This document shows positions 33,498-43,264 of a stretch of 64,000 nt of DNA, piece after piece. Under the pieces are notes generated by a model. The model did not search any database and was not told where the DNA came from. It saw nothing but the letters and a program-made list of their open reading frames with translations. Position 1 is the first letter of the stretch. Every line of letters starts with the position of its first letter. This DNA comes from DLAJ01 sp964655525 (GTDB taxonomy: Bacteria; Bacillota; Clostridia; Lachnospirales; Lachnospiraceae), in contig CAZZNE010000016.1 of NCBI GenBank assembly GCA_964655525.1, positions 23,859 through 87,858 of the forward strand, given 5' to 3'. The translations under genes and the position numbers were made by a program.

Positions 33498-36206
33498 CTA
33501 TGCTCCTCTCCGAACAGCAAAATCCCTTGCGCCCACATCAATGCCATCCTCTGTCACAGCCTCATCCGTATAGTTCACATAGACGACGCTTCCATCCGCG
33601 TAGGTGATCTTTACAATATCTTTCCTGACAATCTCATGCGAGACCATCTCCACGTTGGAAAGGTATCCCATTTGCTCATTGACGCGCTGATACGTCGCAA
33701 GCGCCCTGTCAATCCAAGCCTCATAATTAACGGAATACAGGTAGTCAAAATCTGTCTCTTTCACGATGGAGTTATTCTCATAGATCCACTTGAAATTCAA
33801 CCCTGCCCCGCTTTCCACACTTTTTAACACGGCGGTCTCATAATCATCGGCAAGATTTAAGGCGCTTCCCGCATACGGGATATATCCGTGTACGACCATC
33901 TCATAAAAAGGCACTTCCTCGTCAATGATCATGTAATGGTTGGAGTACAGCGGTACATTGAACAGTTCTCCGGCACAGCCCCATACATAAGCGTTCGCGT
34001 TGTCCCCCATCACGGAAAGCTCCCCGTCAAGCAGCGCCCCAACAGCGGCAGTATTATTGATCTTCGCCATCTGCCTGTCGGTATAATTGCGCTCTGACAG
34101 ATCGGAATACAGCTCCCATGATAACGTTCCCAAGTTCACTCCCGGCACATGCTTTTTTGTCAGTGTACCCCGCAGCTCCTCCGTGACGTCCTCCACATAA
34201 AAGGGACTGATCAGACTTGCCAGATTTCCTTCCTTTACCCGGCTTGCCAGACCATATTCGACCACCTTGATATTCGTATTATCAAAATACCGCGGCGCAT
34301 ACTTCATGGCGCTGTAGCCGTCAAACCACTCATCCTTATAGACATACTGTAAATCCAGTGTCATATAGAGATCTGCACCGATACTCTCCGCATAATTCAG
34401 GAACGACGAATAATTCATGCCACCCCCGGAAAGCTTTGAGACGATCTTGCAGGCTGTCGCTGCGGTTCCGTGAAGACCGCCGTTCATCCAGCCGGAATAA
34501 ACAATGTTCAGATTCTGAATCCCGCCGTCATAAAGCTGCTGTGAGATTTCCTTCGCCTGCGCAAAAGTCGTTACCGCCTCCACAGCCGTATACTTAACTC
34601 CCAATATTGTTTTTGACTTATCGATCGCCCCGATGTACTCCGCATAAAACGGAAGATCCGTCTCGCCATGCTTCTCTCCGAGCACGCCCTGCCCGATCAG
34701 ATACGTCCTGTAGCGCGCTGCCATGCCGGAATAATCCGCACTCTCTCCTGATAAAAAAGCATATCTCAGCGTATAACTTCCCTCAAATACCGGTTTGGAA
34801 TACATATAATAGCTGTTGGCTCCCACCATATCGCTTAAAGATGCGGATCCGTACTGCAAATAGGAAAAGGATGCGTAGACGTCGTTATAACCCGTCGTTT
34901 TTCCTGAAATCTCCGCATTGATCACGGCATTGGCATCGCCGTCCTCTATGATGGCAAGCATGGCGCGGTCCCCATCCTTTATGCCGAACACCGGCATTTT
35001 TATGGTATTTACCGCATCAATCTGACTCTCATAATAGGTCGTATAGATCATGGTCCGATCCTGCCCGTACACCTGCGCTCCGTAGGAGGATACAGAGGTC
35101 TTTCCGTTGTGAAAGCGGATCAGCGCTCCGCTTCCGTCCGGCACAAACAGATACCCGTCTTCATGCAGGGACGCCCCGAAATACCGCAGCAGGTCGATCC
35201 CCACTAAATAATAGCCTTCGTCATGATAGGAGACTTCCTCGGGATCTATCGTTGCAACAAGCGTATCTCCCTCCAGCCTGTACGTGAGAGGAACCCGGAA
35301 CCAGACGCTGCCGTCCTCCTCCCTTTCGCCAATATTTAACTCATCCAGATCAAAATCCGCCTGCGTATAGCCCGCTTCTTCGAAATACCCCGCAAGCTCC
35401 TCCTTGAGATAATCCTTGACGCCGCCGCGCAGTACATAGAGATTTTGTTCCCTGACAGCCGGATACTGCCTCGCAAGGTCATCCAGATCAGACTGCGTCA
35501 TTTCCGAAGCAGCATACAGGATATAGTTCCGGTTGATCTTTCGTTTCTGACTGTCGGACATTCGCTCCAAAAACTGCTCCATGCGCTCCTGCGTGATCGC
35601 TTCCGGCAGCAGCAGAAATGCCGTTGCTTCGCCGATGGTATAAGTGATCCGGATCCCGTTCTCGATCGCTTCCGTCTCAAACTGCCCTTCCATGATCGAA
35701 TAATCGTAATTATTCATCGTGCTGATCTGCGTATTTTCATTGATATAAGTTACGACGATCTGAGACTTTAATACCCTTTGGTAATACCCACTCGAAACCG
35801 TGTCAAGCTCCGTATCCACCGGATTGGAAAACCAGACATTTCCCGACTGTTTCTCCCTGACTGCGATGTCCGTCTCCGTCTCGTCAAAATAGAGCTCCAG
35901 ACTTTCCGTTTCCGCCACAAGCCTCATATCCCGCAACGCTTCCGCTTCATAGTCCCTCGTTCCCGCTGCGGACGCCTGCGCTTCCTCACCGGGCTCCTCC
36001 GCAGCCGCGCCCTGTGCCTCCTCATCGGACCCTCCCGCAGCCGTGCCCTGTGCTTCTTCATCAGACTCCTCTGCAGCCGTACCCTGCGCTCCGCCATCCG
36101 TCTCGCCCGCCGCAGGCTCTTCTTCGGCCCGCACCGTTCCCACGCCATCGGAGAGCAGCAGAATGCCTGTCAGAAGTAATGCCAGAATTCTTTTTTTCTT
36201 TTTCAT
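33498..36206 (-). CDS. Secreted DUF5696-type protein with acidic repeat
   Basis: 902 aa from ATG 36206, which has GGGGAGGGG upstream. A signal peptide (ILALLLTGILLLSDGVGTVRA) is followed by about four imperfect 13-residue acidic repeats (SDEEAQGTAAGG type), then a large globular region that resembles DUF5696 proteins. This family is found in polysaccharide-utilisation gene clusters of Firmicutes. Its middle has glycosidase-like sequence (NLNIVYSGWMNGGLHG, then GADLYMTLDLQYVYKDEW) that may form a TIM barrel, but no catalytic residue can be assigned. The function is unproven; extracytoplasmic location is well supported. Confidence 0.75.
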   Translation of the reverse strand: MKKKKRILALLLTGILLLSDGVGTVRAEEEPAAGETDGGAQGTAAEESDEEAQGTAAGGSDEEAQGAAAEEPGEEAQASAAGTRDYEAEALRDMRLVAETESLELYFDETETDIAVREKQSGNVWFSNPVDTELDTVSSGYYQRVLKSQIVVTYINENTQISTMNNYDYSIMEGQFETEAIENGIRITYTIGEATAFLLLPEAITQERMEQFLERMSDSQKRKINRNYILYAASEMTQSDLDDLARQYPAVREQNLYVLRGGVKDYLKEELAGYFEEAGYTQADFDLDELNIGEREEDGSVWFRVPLTYRLEGDTLVATIDPEEVSYHDEGYYLVGIDLLRYFGASLHEDGYLFVPDGSGALIRFHNGKTSVSSYGAQVYGQDRTMIYTTYYESQIDAVNTIKMPVFGIKDGDRAMLAIIEDGDANAVINAEISGKTTGYNDVYASFSYLQYGSASLSDMVGANSYYMYSKPVFEGSYTLRYAFLSGESADYSGMAARYRTYLIGQGVLGEKHGETDLPFYAEYIGAIDKSKTILGVKYTAVEAVTTFAQAKEISQQLYDGGIQNLNIVYSGWMNGGLHGTAATACKIVSKLSGGGMNYSSFLNYAESIGADLYMTLDLQYVYKDEWFDGYSAMKYAPRYFDNTNIKVVEYGLASRVKEGNLASLISPFYVEDVTEELRGTLTKKHVPGVNLGTLSWELYSDLSERNYTDRQMAKINNTAAVGALLDGELSVMGDNANAYVWGCAGELFNVPLYSNHYMIIDEEVPFYEMVVHGYIPYAGSALNLADDYETAVLKSVESGAGLNFKWIYENNSIVKETDFDYLYSVNYEAWIDRALATYQRVNEQMGYLSNVEMVSHEIVRKDIVKITYADGSVVYVNYTDEAVTEDGIDVGARDFAVRRGA

Positions 36207-36220
36207 CCGTCCCCTCCCCT

Positions 36221-36841
36221 TCATCGAAAACGCACTTCCTTATAAATGGTTGAAACAAACACAATGATCTCCGATATCACATTAAAAAACAGAAGTCCGA
36301 TAAACAGGATGATCCCCATTCCCAGCACGGTAATGATACAGGTAAACACTGTTTTCCCGAGAGAATACTCATGCGTCATCATGGTTCCCATGAAAATCAG
36401 GATCGCCGTCCATGCATAGGAGATAAATCCGAAAATATAGTAGAACGCCCCTTCCTCCGCCGTGATGCAAAAGCTTGCCAGAACAAGCGGAAGCCGGATC
36501 AAAATGATCGGAAAAAGCGCATAACCGATCGCAGTAAAAATATCCTTCATCCGGCCTTTCCCGTCCATCAGCGAGGTCGTACACCAATTGGCAACACACC
36601 AGAGCGTGAATACCAGCAGCACAGTGATGACATCCACCATGACGTTCACTTCCGAGATCCGGTTCTCATTGAACAGGAATGCCGTGTTGAGTTTTTCGAT
36701 TCCCAGCGTCAGTACCGTCAATGCAACGAATGTCAGCGCCGCTGACAGACTGCCTCTTTTCTCCCGTTTTAAGTCCCAGAAGCCGTCCGCCGGATGAAAG
36801 ATCACATAAAATACATACTTTAATTTTTCTGCATATAGCAT
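36221..36841 (-). CDS. Yip1-family membrane protein
   Basis: 206 aa with five membrane segments and the Yip1-type N-terminus (YVFYVIFHPADGFWDLKREKRGS) and LMDGKGRMKDIFTAIGYALFPII. Its start overlaps the end of the NHL gene by 22 bases, and its stop lies 14 bp before the DUF5696 start, so it is tightly embedded in the operon. Such genes accompany DUF5696 and NHL genes in sugar ABC clusters. The role is unknown, perhaps membrane assembly of the surface complex. Confidence 0.8.
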   Translation of the reverse strand: MLYAEKLKYVFYVIFHPADGFWDLKREKRGSLSAALTFVALTVLTLGIEKLNTAFLFNENRISEVNVMVDVITVLLVFTLWCVANWCTTSLMDGKGRMKDIFTAIGYALFPIILIRLPLVLASFCITAEEGAFYYIFGFISYAWTAILIFMGTMMTHEYSLGKTVFTCIITVLGMGIILFIGLLFFNVISEIIVFVSTIYKEVRFR

Positions 36842-38349
36842 CGAACCTCACCTACCCATCTTCTATAACGCCGGATTCTCCGGATCACCCAGATCACCAG
36901 AAACAGGACGGCAGCTGCAATGACCGCCTTGGTCAAATATGTCTCCATCACTTCCTTCCGGTAATAGGAAAACGCCTTGGAGTAATACTTTTTGCTGTTT
37001 CCGAGTTCAAAGCATTCCATCGCTTCTTTATAATTTCCTTCCGTCAAATACGTTTTTCCGAGTCCCGTATATGCCAGCTCGCTGTTGGAGTTTAATTTCA
37101 GCACCTCCTGCCACTCCCTTGTGGAACCCTCTGCGTCTCCCATATTATTCAGCCGGATCGCATCCAAAAGATGACGCCCATAATCGGTGATCTGAAACAC
37201 AAAGATGCGGTTTAACGTATTATCCAGTACATAGATCCTGCTCTCATCCCCGCTTAAGCCGATGGAAACCGGCTTTTGAAAATTGCCCGCCCGGATGCCG
37301 TTTCGTCCGAACACAAACAGGGAAATGCCGTCATAATCATAGGCGAAGATTTTTCCGTCTGTCTCATCCAGTACGAAGTAACAGCCATAGTCCGTCGCCG
37401 CCACATCCACAAAGGAGGAGTAGTCATACCCGAAAGTCGCGCCCTCTAAATCCCCGATGATCGGATACTGCCCCAAGCGCCTTAAAATATCGGTTCCGGT
37501 CGGATTCAACCGCCGGATTGCATCCGCGCCTGCCTCCCGGTCTTCACTTGACAGATTATTGATCGTGGCATAGATGAAGTTCTCGTTATCCACAAAAATA
37601 TTACTGTACTCCGTCGGTATAATGGTCTCCATCCGGTCCTGCTGCGCTTGTGTGGAAAAATAATTTTTCCAGATATAAGTGAACATGCTGACACTGACCT
37701 GCGTTGCTCCCATAAATCCCTGAAATTCGCCCTCGCTGTTAAATTCCACAAGTCCCATATTGATGCCGTAGGCGATCACATAAATTCTTCCTGCGCCATC
37801 CACAACGACCCGGGTCGGGGAATATTCCTGCGTATCCGGTATCAGTGTGGTAACGGGACGTCCGATCTCGCGCACATAATTTCCCGCGCTGTCATACTCC
37901 ACAATACGGCTGTTTCCGGTGTCCGCCACGTAGATATGCCCCTCTTCCGTCACAAACACGCCCTGCGGACTCTTTAGCGTATCGGCTTCATTTTTTGCAA
38001 ACCCGATCTCTGTTTCCAGCGCGCCGTCCATGGAGAGCACCAAAACCCTTGAGTTTCCGGTATCCGCCACATAGAGCCTCTGCCCGTCAACAAAAAGATC
38101 CGAAGGGTAGCTTAATTCCGTTCCGATCTCGTCTCCCGAAATCATGCCGGTATATAAATAGGAATGCGGTTCCTTGACCTCTTCCCCCCAATAATTATAA
38201 GAATAGGTGTCATACGGCATATCAGCCCTTACCTCAGACGCATCCAAAAACAGGATGGCTGCTGTAAGCAGCGCCGCCTTTCGGATTTTCACCGCAGAAC
38301 TTCCTCGTTTATGCTTTTTTGTAAAAATCTTTTCTTTTTTTTGTCCCAT
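36820..38349 (-). CDS. NHL-repeat protein with TPR and C-terminal membrane anchor
   Basis: 509 aa. A signal-like segment (AALLTAAILFLDASEVRA) is followed by NHL six-bladed propeller repeats (LSYPSDLFVDGQRLYVADTG, then SPQGVFVTEEGHIYVADTG and VYVLDN-type strands) to about residue 390. A TPR pair follows (WQEVLKLNSNSELAYTGLGK), then a membrane segment (AVIAAAVLFLVIWVI) and a basic tail. It is probably exposed on the cell surface as a protein- or sugar-binding scaffold of the galactan system. Function inferred from context only. Confidence 0.82.
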   Translation of the reverse strand: MGQKKEKIFTKKHKRGSSAVKIRKAALLTAAILFLDASEVRADMPYDTYSYNYWGEEVKEPHSYLYTGMISGDEIGTELSYPSDLFVDGQRLYVADTGNSRVLVLSMDGALETEIGFAKNEADTLKSPQGVFVTEEGHIYVADTGNSRIVEYDSAGNYVREIGRPVTTLIPDTQEYSPTRVVVDGAGRIYVIAYGINMGLVEFNSEGEFQGFMGATQVSVSMFTYIWKNYFSTQAQQDRMETIIPTEYSNIFVDNENFIYATINNLSSEDREAGADAIRRLNPTGTDILRRLGQYPIIGDLEGATFGYDYSSFVDVAATDYGCYFVLDETDGKIFAYDYDGISLFVFGRNGIRAGNFQKPVSIGLSGDESRIYVLDNTLNRIFVFQITDYGRHLLDAIRLNNMGDAEGSTREWQEVLKLNSNSELAYTGLGKTYLTEGNYKEAMECFELGNSKKYYSKAFSYYRKEVMETYLTKAVIAAAVLFLVIWVIRRIRRYRRWVGEVRCYMQKN

Positions 38350-38360
38350 CCCGTTCCTCC

Positions 38361-39230
38361 TTAATCCTTGATACCGGAAGATGCCATCGTCTCAACGATA
38401 TTGCTCTGGCAGAGAATAAATAAGATGATGGGAACCGTCATCATGATGACGGTAACGGCTGCGGATACACCGGCTCTTGAAATTCCCGCCGCCGATATTT
38501 GACTGAGCGCATAGGGAAGCGTCTTTAATTTTTCACTGTAAATATAGGTAGCTCCCTGCATGTTCCACAAATCCTGAAAGCAGAAGATGACCAACGTCAG
38601 AAGCGCCGGCTTTACCTGAGGCAGCGCCACTCGGAAGAATACGGTGAACTCCCTTGCGCCGTCGATTCTCGCAGCCTCTAAGAGCGCATCCGGTATCTGT
38701 TCCATAAACTGCTTCATCAGGAACAGCCCCAGCGGTTTCGCCATCGCCGGAACAATCAGGGACGCATAGGTGTCCAACCATCCGATCTTTGACATGATGA
38801 GGTAGTTCGGGATCGCGGTCACCTGCACGGAAAACATCAATGCGGTAACGATAATGCCGAAGATCAGCTTCGCGCCCGGAAATTTTCGTTTTGCCAGCGC
38901 GAACGCACACATGCTGGCAATCAGAAGGTGTCCTAAGGTTCCTGCCACAGTGACAAAAATCGTGTTAAAGAAATATCTTGTAAACGGTACCCATGATTCG
39001 CTCATCAGCGTGAGCAAGTCCGTAAAATTATCCGTGGTCGGATTTCTCACCAGAAATTTCGGTGGAAATACAAACAGCTCCTCCAGCGGTTTTAAGGAAT
39101 TGGATACCGATAAAATGATCGGCAGCGCCATGAACAGTCCCATGACCGTGAGAATCAAAAAACTGACTGCGTTTCCGGCTGCGGAATGACTGGCATTCGC
39201 TCTTTTTTTATGCTTCAATATCGCTTTCAC
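38361..39230 (-). CDS. Carbohydrate ABC transporter permease (MalG type), second set
   Basis: 289 aa from GTG 39230, one base after the upstream permease's stop, with GGAAAGG upstream; a TTG at 39242 overlaps that stop and is less likely. Six membrane segments and the EAA loop LEAARIDGAREFTVFFRVALPQVKP. The partner is the permease at 39232-40272; together with the large binding protein they form the second importer of the locus. Confidence 0.9.
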   Translation of the reverse strand: MKAILKHKKRANASHSAAGNAVSFLILTVMGLFMALPIILSVSNSLKPLEELFVFPPKFLVRNPTTDNFTDLLTLMSESWVPFTRYFFNTIFVTVAGTLGHLLIASMCAFALAKRKFPGAKLIFGIIVTALMFSVQVTAIPNYLIMSKIGWLDTYASLIVPAMAKPLGLFLMKQFMEQIPDALLEAARIDGAREFTVFFRVALPQVKPALLTLVIFCFQDLWNMQGATYIYSEKLKTLPYALSQISAAGISRAGVSAAVTVIMMTVPIILFILCQSNIVETMASSGIKD

Positions 39231-39231
39231 A

Positions 39232-40272
39232 CTATTTACCAACCTTTCCCAGCAGTTTTTGGATCAATTTATTGCACGCGATCATCACGACAAACAGCAG
39301 CGTTGCGATCGCGGACGCATATCCCATCTCAAGCCTCACCGTTCCATAATCCACCAGATGGGAGACCACCGTATGTACGCAGTATTTTACGCTTGGGAAG
39401 CCTGCCAGCGCCGCAAGCTGGTCGTGAATTGCAAAGGAACTCGTGACCGTCATGACCGCGCCGAACAGAAGCTGTTCCTTCATGGACGGCAAGGTAATAT
39501 ACCACAGTTCTTGAAACCGGTTTTTGACGCCGTCCATATATCCCGCCTCATAAAGCGAACGGTCCACATTCTGCAATCCGGCGATAAAGGACAAAAATCC
39601 GGTTCCCATACTCATCCACAGGATCACGACAATGGAAATCGTCATGCAGTAGGACGCGTCCTCGAACCAAAGGATCGGTTCGCTGATGATCCCGAGCCGC
39701 ATCAGCCATCCGTTTGCGATGCCGTACAGGTCACTGGAAAAAATAAACTTCCAGATGATATACGCCTGCCCGGATATGGTCGGTGCATAGAATAACAGCG
39801 TCATAAATGCTCTGAGTTTTCTGTTCTTAATATCATTGATCATCCATGCGATGAACAATGCCATGAAATAGCCGACCGGTCCGGTAATGATGGCAAAAAT
39901 AAAGGTATTCTTTACTGCCGTTAAAAAAATATTATCCGCAAAGAACAAATCAATATAGTTGCGCAGTCCCACAAATTCCGGCGGCTCCAGTACGTTAAAA
40001 TTCGTAAAGCTCAAGCCTACCGAGATACATACGGGAATCAGATAAAACAGCAGAAATAACAGGCAGTACGGCAGAATCATGAGATATGCCGATTTATTCT
40101 TTTTCATCTCCGTAAAAAGCTGTTTTCGTCTGATCTTCGCATAGGCAAGTAACATCGGCACAAGCGGCTGTTCCTTTTCCCGTCCCGTGCCCTCAGACAG
40201 TTCCTGCCTGCCCTTCTTTTTTTGCATCGGTTTACTATTCTCCGCTTTTTCCTTTCCCTGAATCATACTCAT
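39232..40272 (-). CDS. Carbohydrate ABC transporter permease (MalF/UgpA type), second set
   Basis: 346 aa. A hydrophilic N-terminal extension of about 60 residues (Lys/Glu-rich) precedes six membrane segments (YLMILPYCLLFLLFYLIPVC first). EAA loop: YEAGYMDGVKNRFQELWYITLPSM. AGGAGG precedes the ATG and 10 bp separate it from the binding-protein stop. The import substrate is inferred to be galacto-oligosaccharide. Confidence 0.92.
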   Translation of the reverse strand: MSMIQGKEKAENSKPMQKKKGRQELSEGTGREKEQPLVPMLLAYAKIRRKQLFTEMKKNKSAYLMILPYCLLFLLFYLIPVCISVGLSFTNFNVLEPPEFVGLRNYIDLFFADNIFLTAVKNTFIFAIITGPVGYFMALFIAWMINDIKNRKLRAFMTLLFYAPTISGQAYIIWKFIFSSDLYGIANGWLMRLGIISEPILWFEDASYCMTISIVVILWMSMGTGFLSFIAGLQNVDRSLYEAGYMDGVKNRFQELWYITLPSMKEQLLFGAVMTVTSSFAIHDQLAALAGFPSVKYCVHTVVSHLVDYGTVRLEMGYASAIATLLFVVMIACNKLIQKLLGKVGK

Positions 40273-40282
40273 GGAGTCCCTC

Positions 40283-43201
40283 CTACCTTGTGGTCAGACC
40301 GAATTCCCGCCGTTTACTGGTGATCTCATCATTGATGGTAATGACCGTATCCTGCAATACTTCTCTGGGATCTTCATTATCGTCATAGACCGTGTAAAAT
40401 GCGTTTTTAATATTGCGCTCGAGATAATAGCTTCCGGGAATCTCCGGAATCGCCTTCACCCATTCGAGCTGCGCGCTGAGCTGCCGATAATCCGCGCTTG
40501 ACCACGGAAGATTCCCGAGCGCCTCCAAATTCGCCGTGGCGACTCTTCCCGCGACACCCAGCACGTTTTCAATCTCATTTCCGTAATCCGTCTGCGTATC
40601 GGCGCTCATCCACCATTTTAAGAACTCCCAGCCCTGTGCCTGCTTGTCGCTGGTCGCCATGATGATGGACGCGGTCTCCCATGCGGATACAGAGTGGTCG
40701 GTCTCCCCGTTTTCCTTCTCATACCCCGGGACCACGGTAAATCCCCACATTCCTTTGATTTCCGGCGCAAAGACGGACAAATAGTTATAATTGGTATAGT
40801 CCCCGATCGCGAGCGGCATCTCGCCCGTGCGGAAGCGGTTGGCAAAATCATAGGTGATCGGCATTTTATAATTCGAATAATTACCCGACCACTGTTTGAA
40901 TGCCGCGATCGCTTCCTCGCTGTCTAAGGCGCATGCGGTATCGTCCGCCGCATAATAATCCCCGCCGTACTGATACAGAAACATGGCGTAGGAAGTATAA
41001 TCCGGAAGAATGCCCACATTCATATTGCTCTTTTGTATGACTGCGAGCGCCTCATAAAATTCGTCCCATGTCCGCGGGATGCCAATTCCCAGCTCTGTTA
41101 AAATATCCGCCCGGTAAAACAGGACATGGAAGGACATCGTCTGCGGAAGCGCATACACGCCCCCATTATAGGTAAACTGTGTCAGCGCGTCGTGATAAAA
41201 CCACGACGCCACCTCCTCGTAATCGTCAAACTGCGTGAGATCGACAGCGGCATTTCTGAGCGCGTAGTTGACCGGTTCCTTCCCCGCTACGTTCAGCGCC
41301 ACATCCGGTCCTTCGCCCGCAAGTGTCGCCGACAGCAGAACGTCCTTGTTGACGAGCTTGACATTGACGGCGATCCCCGTCTCGGGCACAAAATAATTAT
41401 CTACGAGATCTTTGATGACGATCGCCTGATCCCGTCCACCGCCGGACTGACTCGTGATCGCGGTACTGTCCGCTAAGATCCATACCTCCAGCGTCTCCCC
41501 GCCGTATACATTGCCGATGCTGTCATAATCCTCCACAAAGCTTGCCGCAAACTTCTTGATCTCGAAGATCAGAGAGGAAAAGAACCCCGCATTGACCTTC
41601 GGCAGCTTCTCCCCCGGTTCCTCCACAAGCAGATAATCTATCTCTAGCGGCTGCTCTTTCATCGACAGCTCCCAAGAGCTTAACGCGACGATATTTTCCT
41701 TAAACGCAGACCATTGCTTCGCGATCCTCTTGGGATTCTCCGTCATGAGCCGGAGCTGGTTTGCCAGATTCTGGATCGTCGCCGTCTGGCTTCCTTTTGA
41801 CCCTCTCGAATAGTCCTCAATCTTTTCTTCCAGCACCCGGACAACCGCATATTGCTCCTCAAGTATGGACAACGCCTCCGGCACCTTTAATTCCAGCTGG
41901 TAGTCACGCATGGTATCCGGCGATGTGCCGATCACCATTAAAAGCTGTCTGTATGCCGCATTCAGCTGGGTCACGCACTCATCCGTCATGCGCAGGATCT
42001 CCGCGAGCTCCTCATCCAGACCGACCATAAGCGTCAGCGTATGCGTCCCCGCCGTTAAGTAAAACTGATAATTTTCTTCTTCGTTTCCAAGCGCTGTGAT
42101 CTTCCATGAATTGTTATAATAAAACTGCAGCTGGGAAGCCTCCGCAAACGGGATCTCGCCGTCTAAATAAAGCGCTCTGACGACCGTCACTCCCTGATTT
42201 TTATTCTGTCTGTACTTCACCGCGATCTCATATAAGCCGTCCTCAGGAACTTCCACATCCCAGGTGATCCACTGACCGTTCAGGCTCCAGTTACTTCCGC
42301 CCACCGTGTTAAGCCGCGTCTTCGCCGCATTCTGAGGCTCCGTGAGCGGTGAACTTCTGTCCGTGATCGGGTACAACGTCGAATTGGATTTGTAGGAAGC
42401 GTCCTCCGCCTGAATTTTGATCGGTTCGGCGCTTACCTGCGTATATCCCGCGCGCGCATTAGCGCTTTGATACTCCGCATAGGATATCGGGCGCTCCTCC
42501 TGTTCCAGTATGAGCTGTCCGATGATCATCGGCTCCTGGGTGGAGTCAAACGTGATTGTATTCACACCCTTCTCCAGATAGAAATACATCGCATTCTGAT
42601 AGAACCCTTCGCTGTCCTTACAATAAACCGAGATCCATGACGGCGCTTCCTCCTGTTTCGGTCTCACATCATTATCTCTTGCATCCCTCACGATCTCATC
42701 CGCATTCCGCCAGATTCTCGTAAACTCGAAATATTGCGCCTCATCATAGGGAATCTCCCCATTGACGGACACCGACCGCCCGATCTCGTTGTTTTTTCCT
42801 TCCACCGGATAGTAAACGAGCCTCAGATTGTAAAAGCCCGCCTGCTCCACCACGATCTCATAGGTGATGCTTCCTTCCTCCAAGGTCAGCGCGCAGGCAT
42901 TGCCGAGCTCCGCATAATCCTCCAGCCGCGCAAAACCTTCCGACGCGTCCGTAAAGTCCCCGCCGTAGACGATGATCTGCACATCGGGATACGCCGCGCC
43001 CGCATGGCTGCTTAAATAGCTCCCGTAGGAATCGCTGTCCTGCACAATGTCCAGCAGCGCCTCATAATCGATCTGATCGCTTTGATATGCCGCGTGGCTC
43101 GTGGGAACCGCCGCCGGCACTGTCGCCGCCGTCATGACCGCCGCCATGAGGATTCCAAGCATTCGTCCCGCTTTCTTTTTTAACCACATTGTTTTCATCA
43201 T
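40283..43201 (-). CDS. Large solute-binding protein with N-terminal jelly-roll carbohydrate-binding domains
   Basis: 972 aa, more than twice a normal binding protein. The signal peptide (MLGILMAAVMTAATVPAAVP, then ending near SHAAYQ) has no lipobox Cys. Two CBM6/CBM35-like beta-sandwich domains are suggested by ITYEIVVEQAGFYNLRLVYY (about 110) and IKIQAEDASY, then WVTWDVEVP-like text (about 265-400). A helical connector follows, then a family-1 solute-binding domain at about 590-960 (LEVWILADS, then VALPQTM-type strands and AIGDYTNYNYLSVF). It probably delivers oligosaccharides to the adjacent permeases. How it is held at the surface without a lipid anchor is unclear. Confidence 0.85.
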   Translation of the reverse strand: MMKTMWLKKKAGRMLGILMAAVMTAATVPAAVPTSHAAYQSDQIDYEALLDIVQDSDSYGSYLSSHAGAAYPDVQIIVYGGDFTDASEGFARLEDYAELGNACALTLEEGSITYEIVVEQAGFYNLRLVYYPVEGKNNEIGRSVSVNGEIPYDEAQYFEFTRIWRNADEIVRDARDNDVRPKQEEAPSWISVYCKDSEGFYQNAMYFYLEKGVNTITFDSTQEPMIIGQLILEQEERPISYAEYQSANARAGYTQVSAEPIKIQAEDASYKSNSTLYPITDRSSPLTEPQNAAKTRLNTVGGSNWSLNGQWITWDVEVPEDGLYEIAVKYRQNKNQGVTVVRALYLDGEIPFAEASQLQFYYNNSWKITALGNEEENYQFYLTAGTHTLTLMVGLDEELAEILRMTDECVTQLNAAYRQLLMVIGTSPDTMRDYQLELKVPEALSILEEQYAVVRVLEEKIEDYSRGSKGSQTATIQNLANQLRLMTENPKRIAKQWSAFKENIVALSSWELSMKEQPLEIDYLLVEEPGEKLPKVNAGFFSSLIFEIKKFAASFVEDYDSIGNVYGGETLEVWILADSTAITSQSGGGRDQAIVIKDLVDNYFVPETGIAVNVKLVNKDVLLSATLAGEGPDVALNVAGKEPVNYALRNAAVDLTQFDDYEEVASWFYHDALTQFTYNGGVYALPQTMSFHVLFYRADILTELGIGIPRTWDEFYEALAVIQKSNMNVGILPDYTSYAMFLYQYGGDYYAADDTACALDSEEAIAAFKQWSGNYSNYKMPITYDFANRFRTGEMPLAIGDYTNYNYLSVFAPEIKGMWGFTVVPGYEKENGETDHSVSAWETASIIMATSDKQAQGWEFLKWWMSADTQTDYGNEIENVLGVAGRVATANLEALGNLPWSSADYRQLSAQLEWVKAIPEIPGSYYLERNIKNAFYTVYDDNEDPREVLQDTVITINDEITSKRREFGLTTR

Positions 43202-43264
43202 CCTTATACCCCTGCCTATCGAATTCCCGTTACATGATCCGTCAGCATCCCGCCTGCTTTCGTG

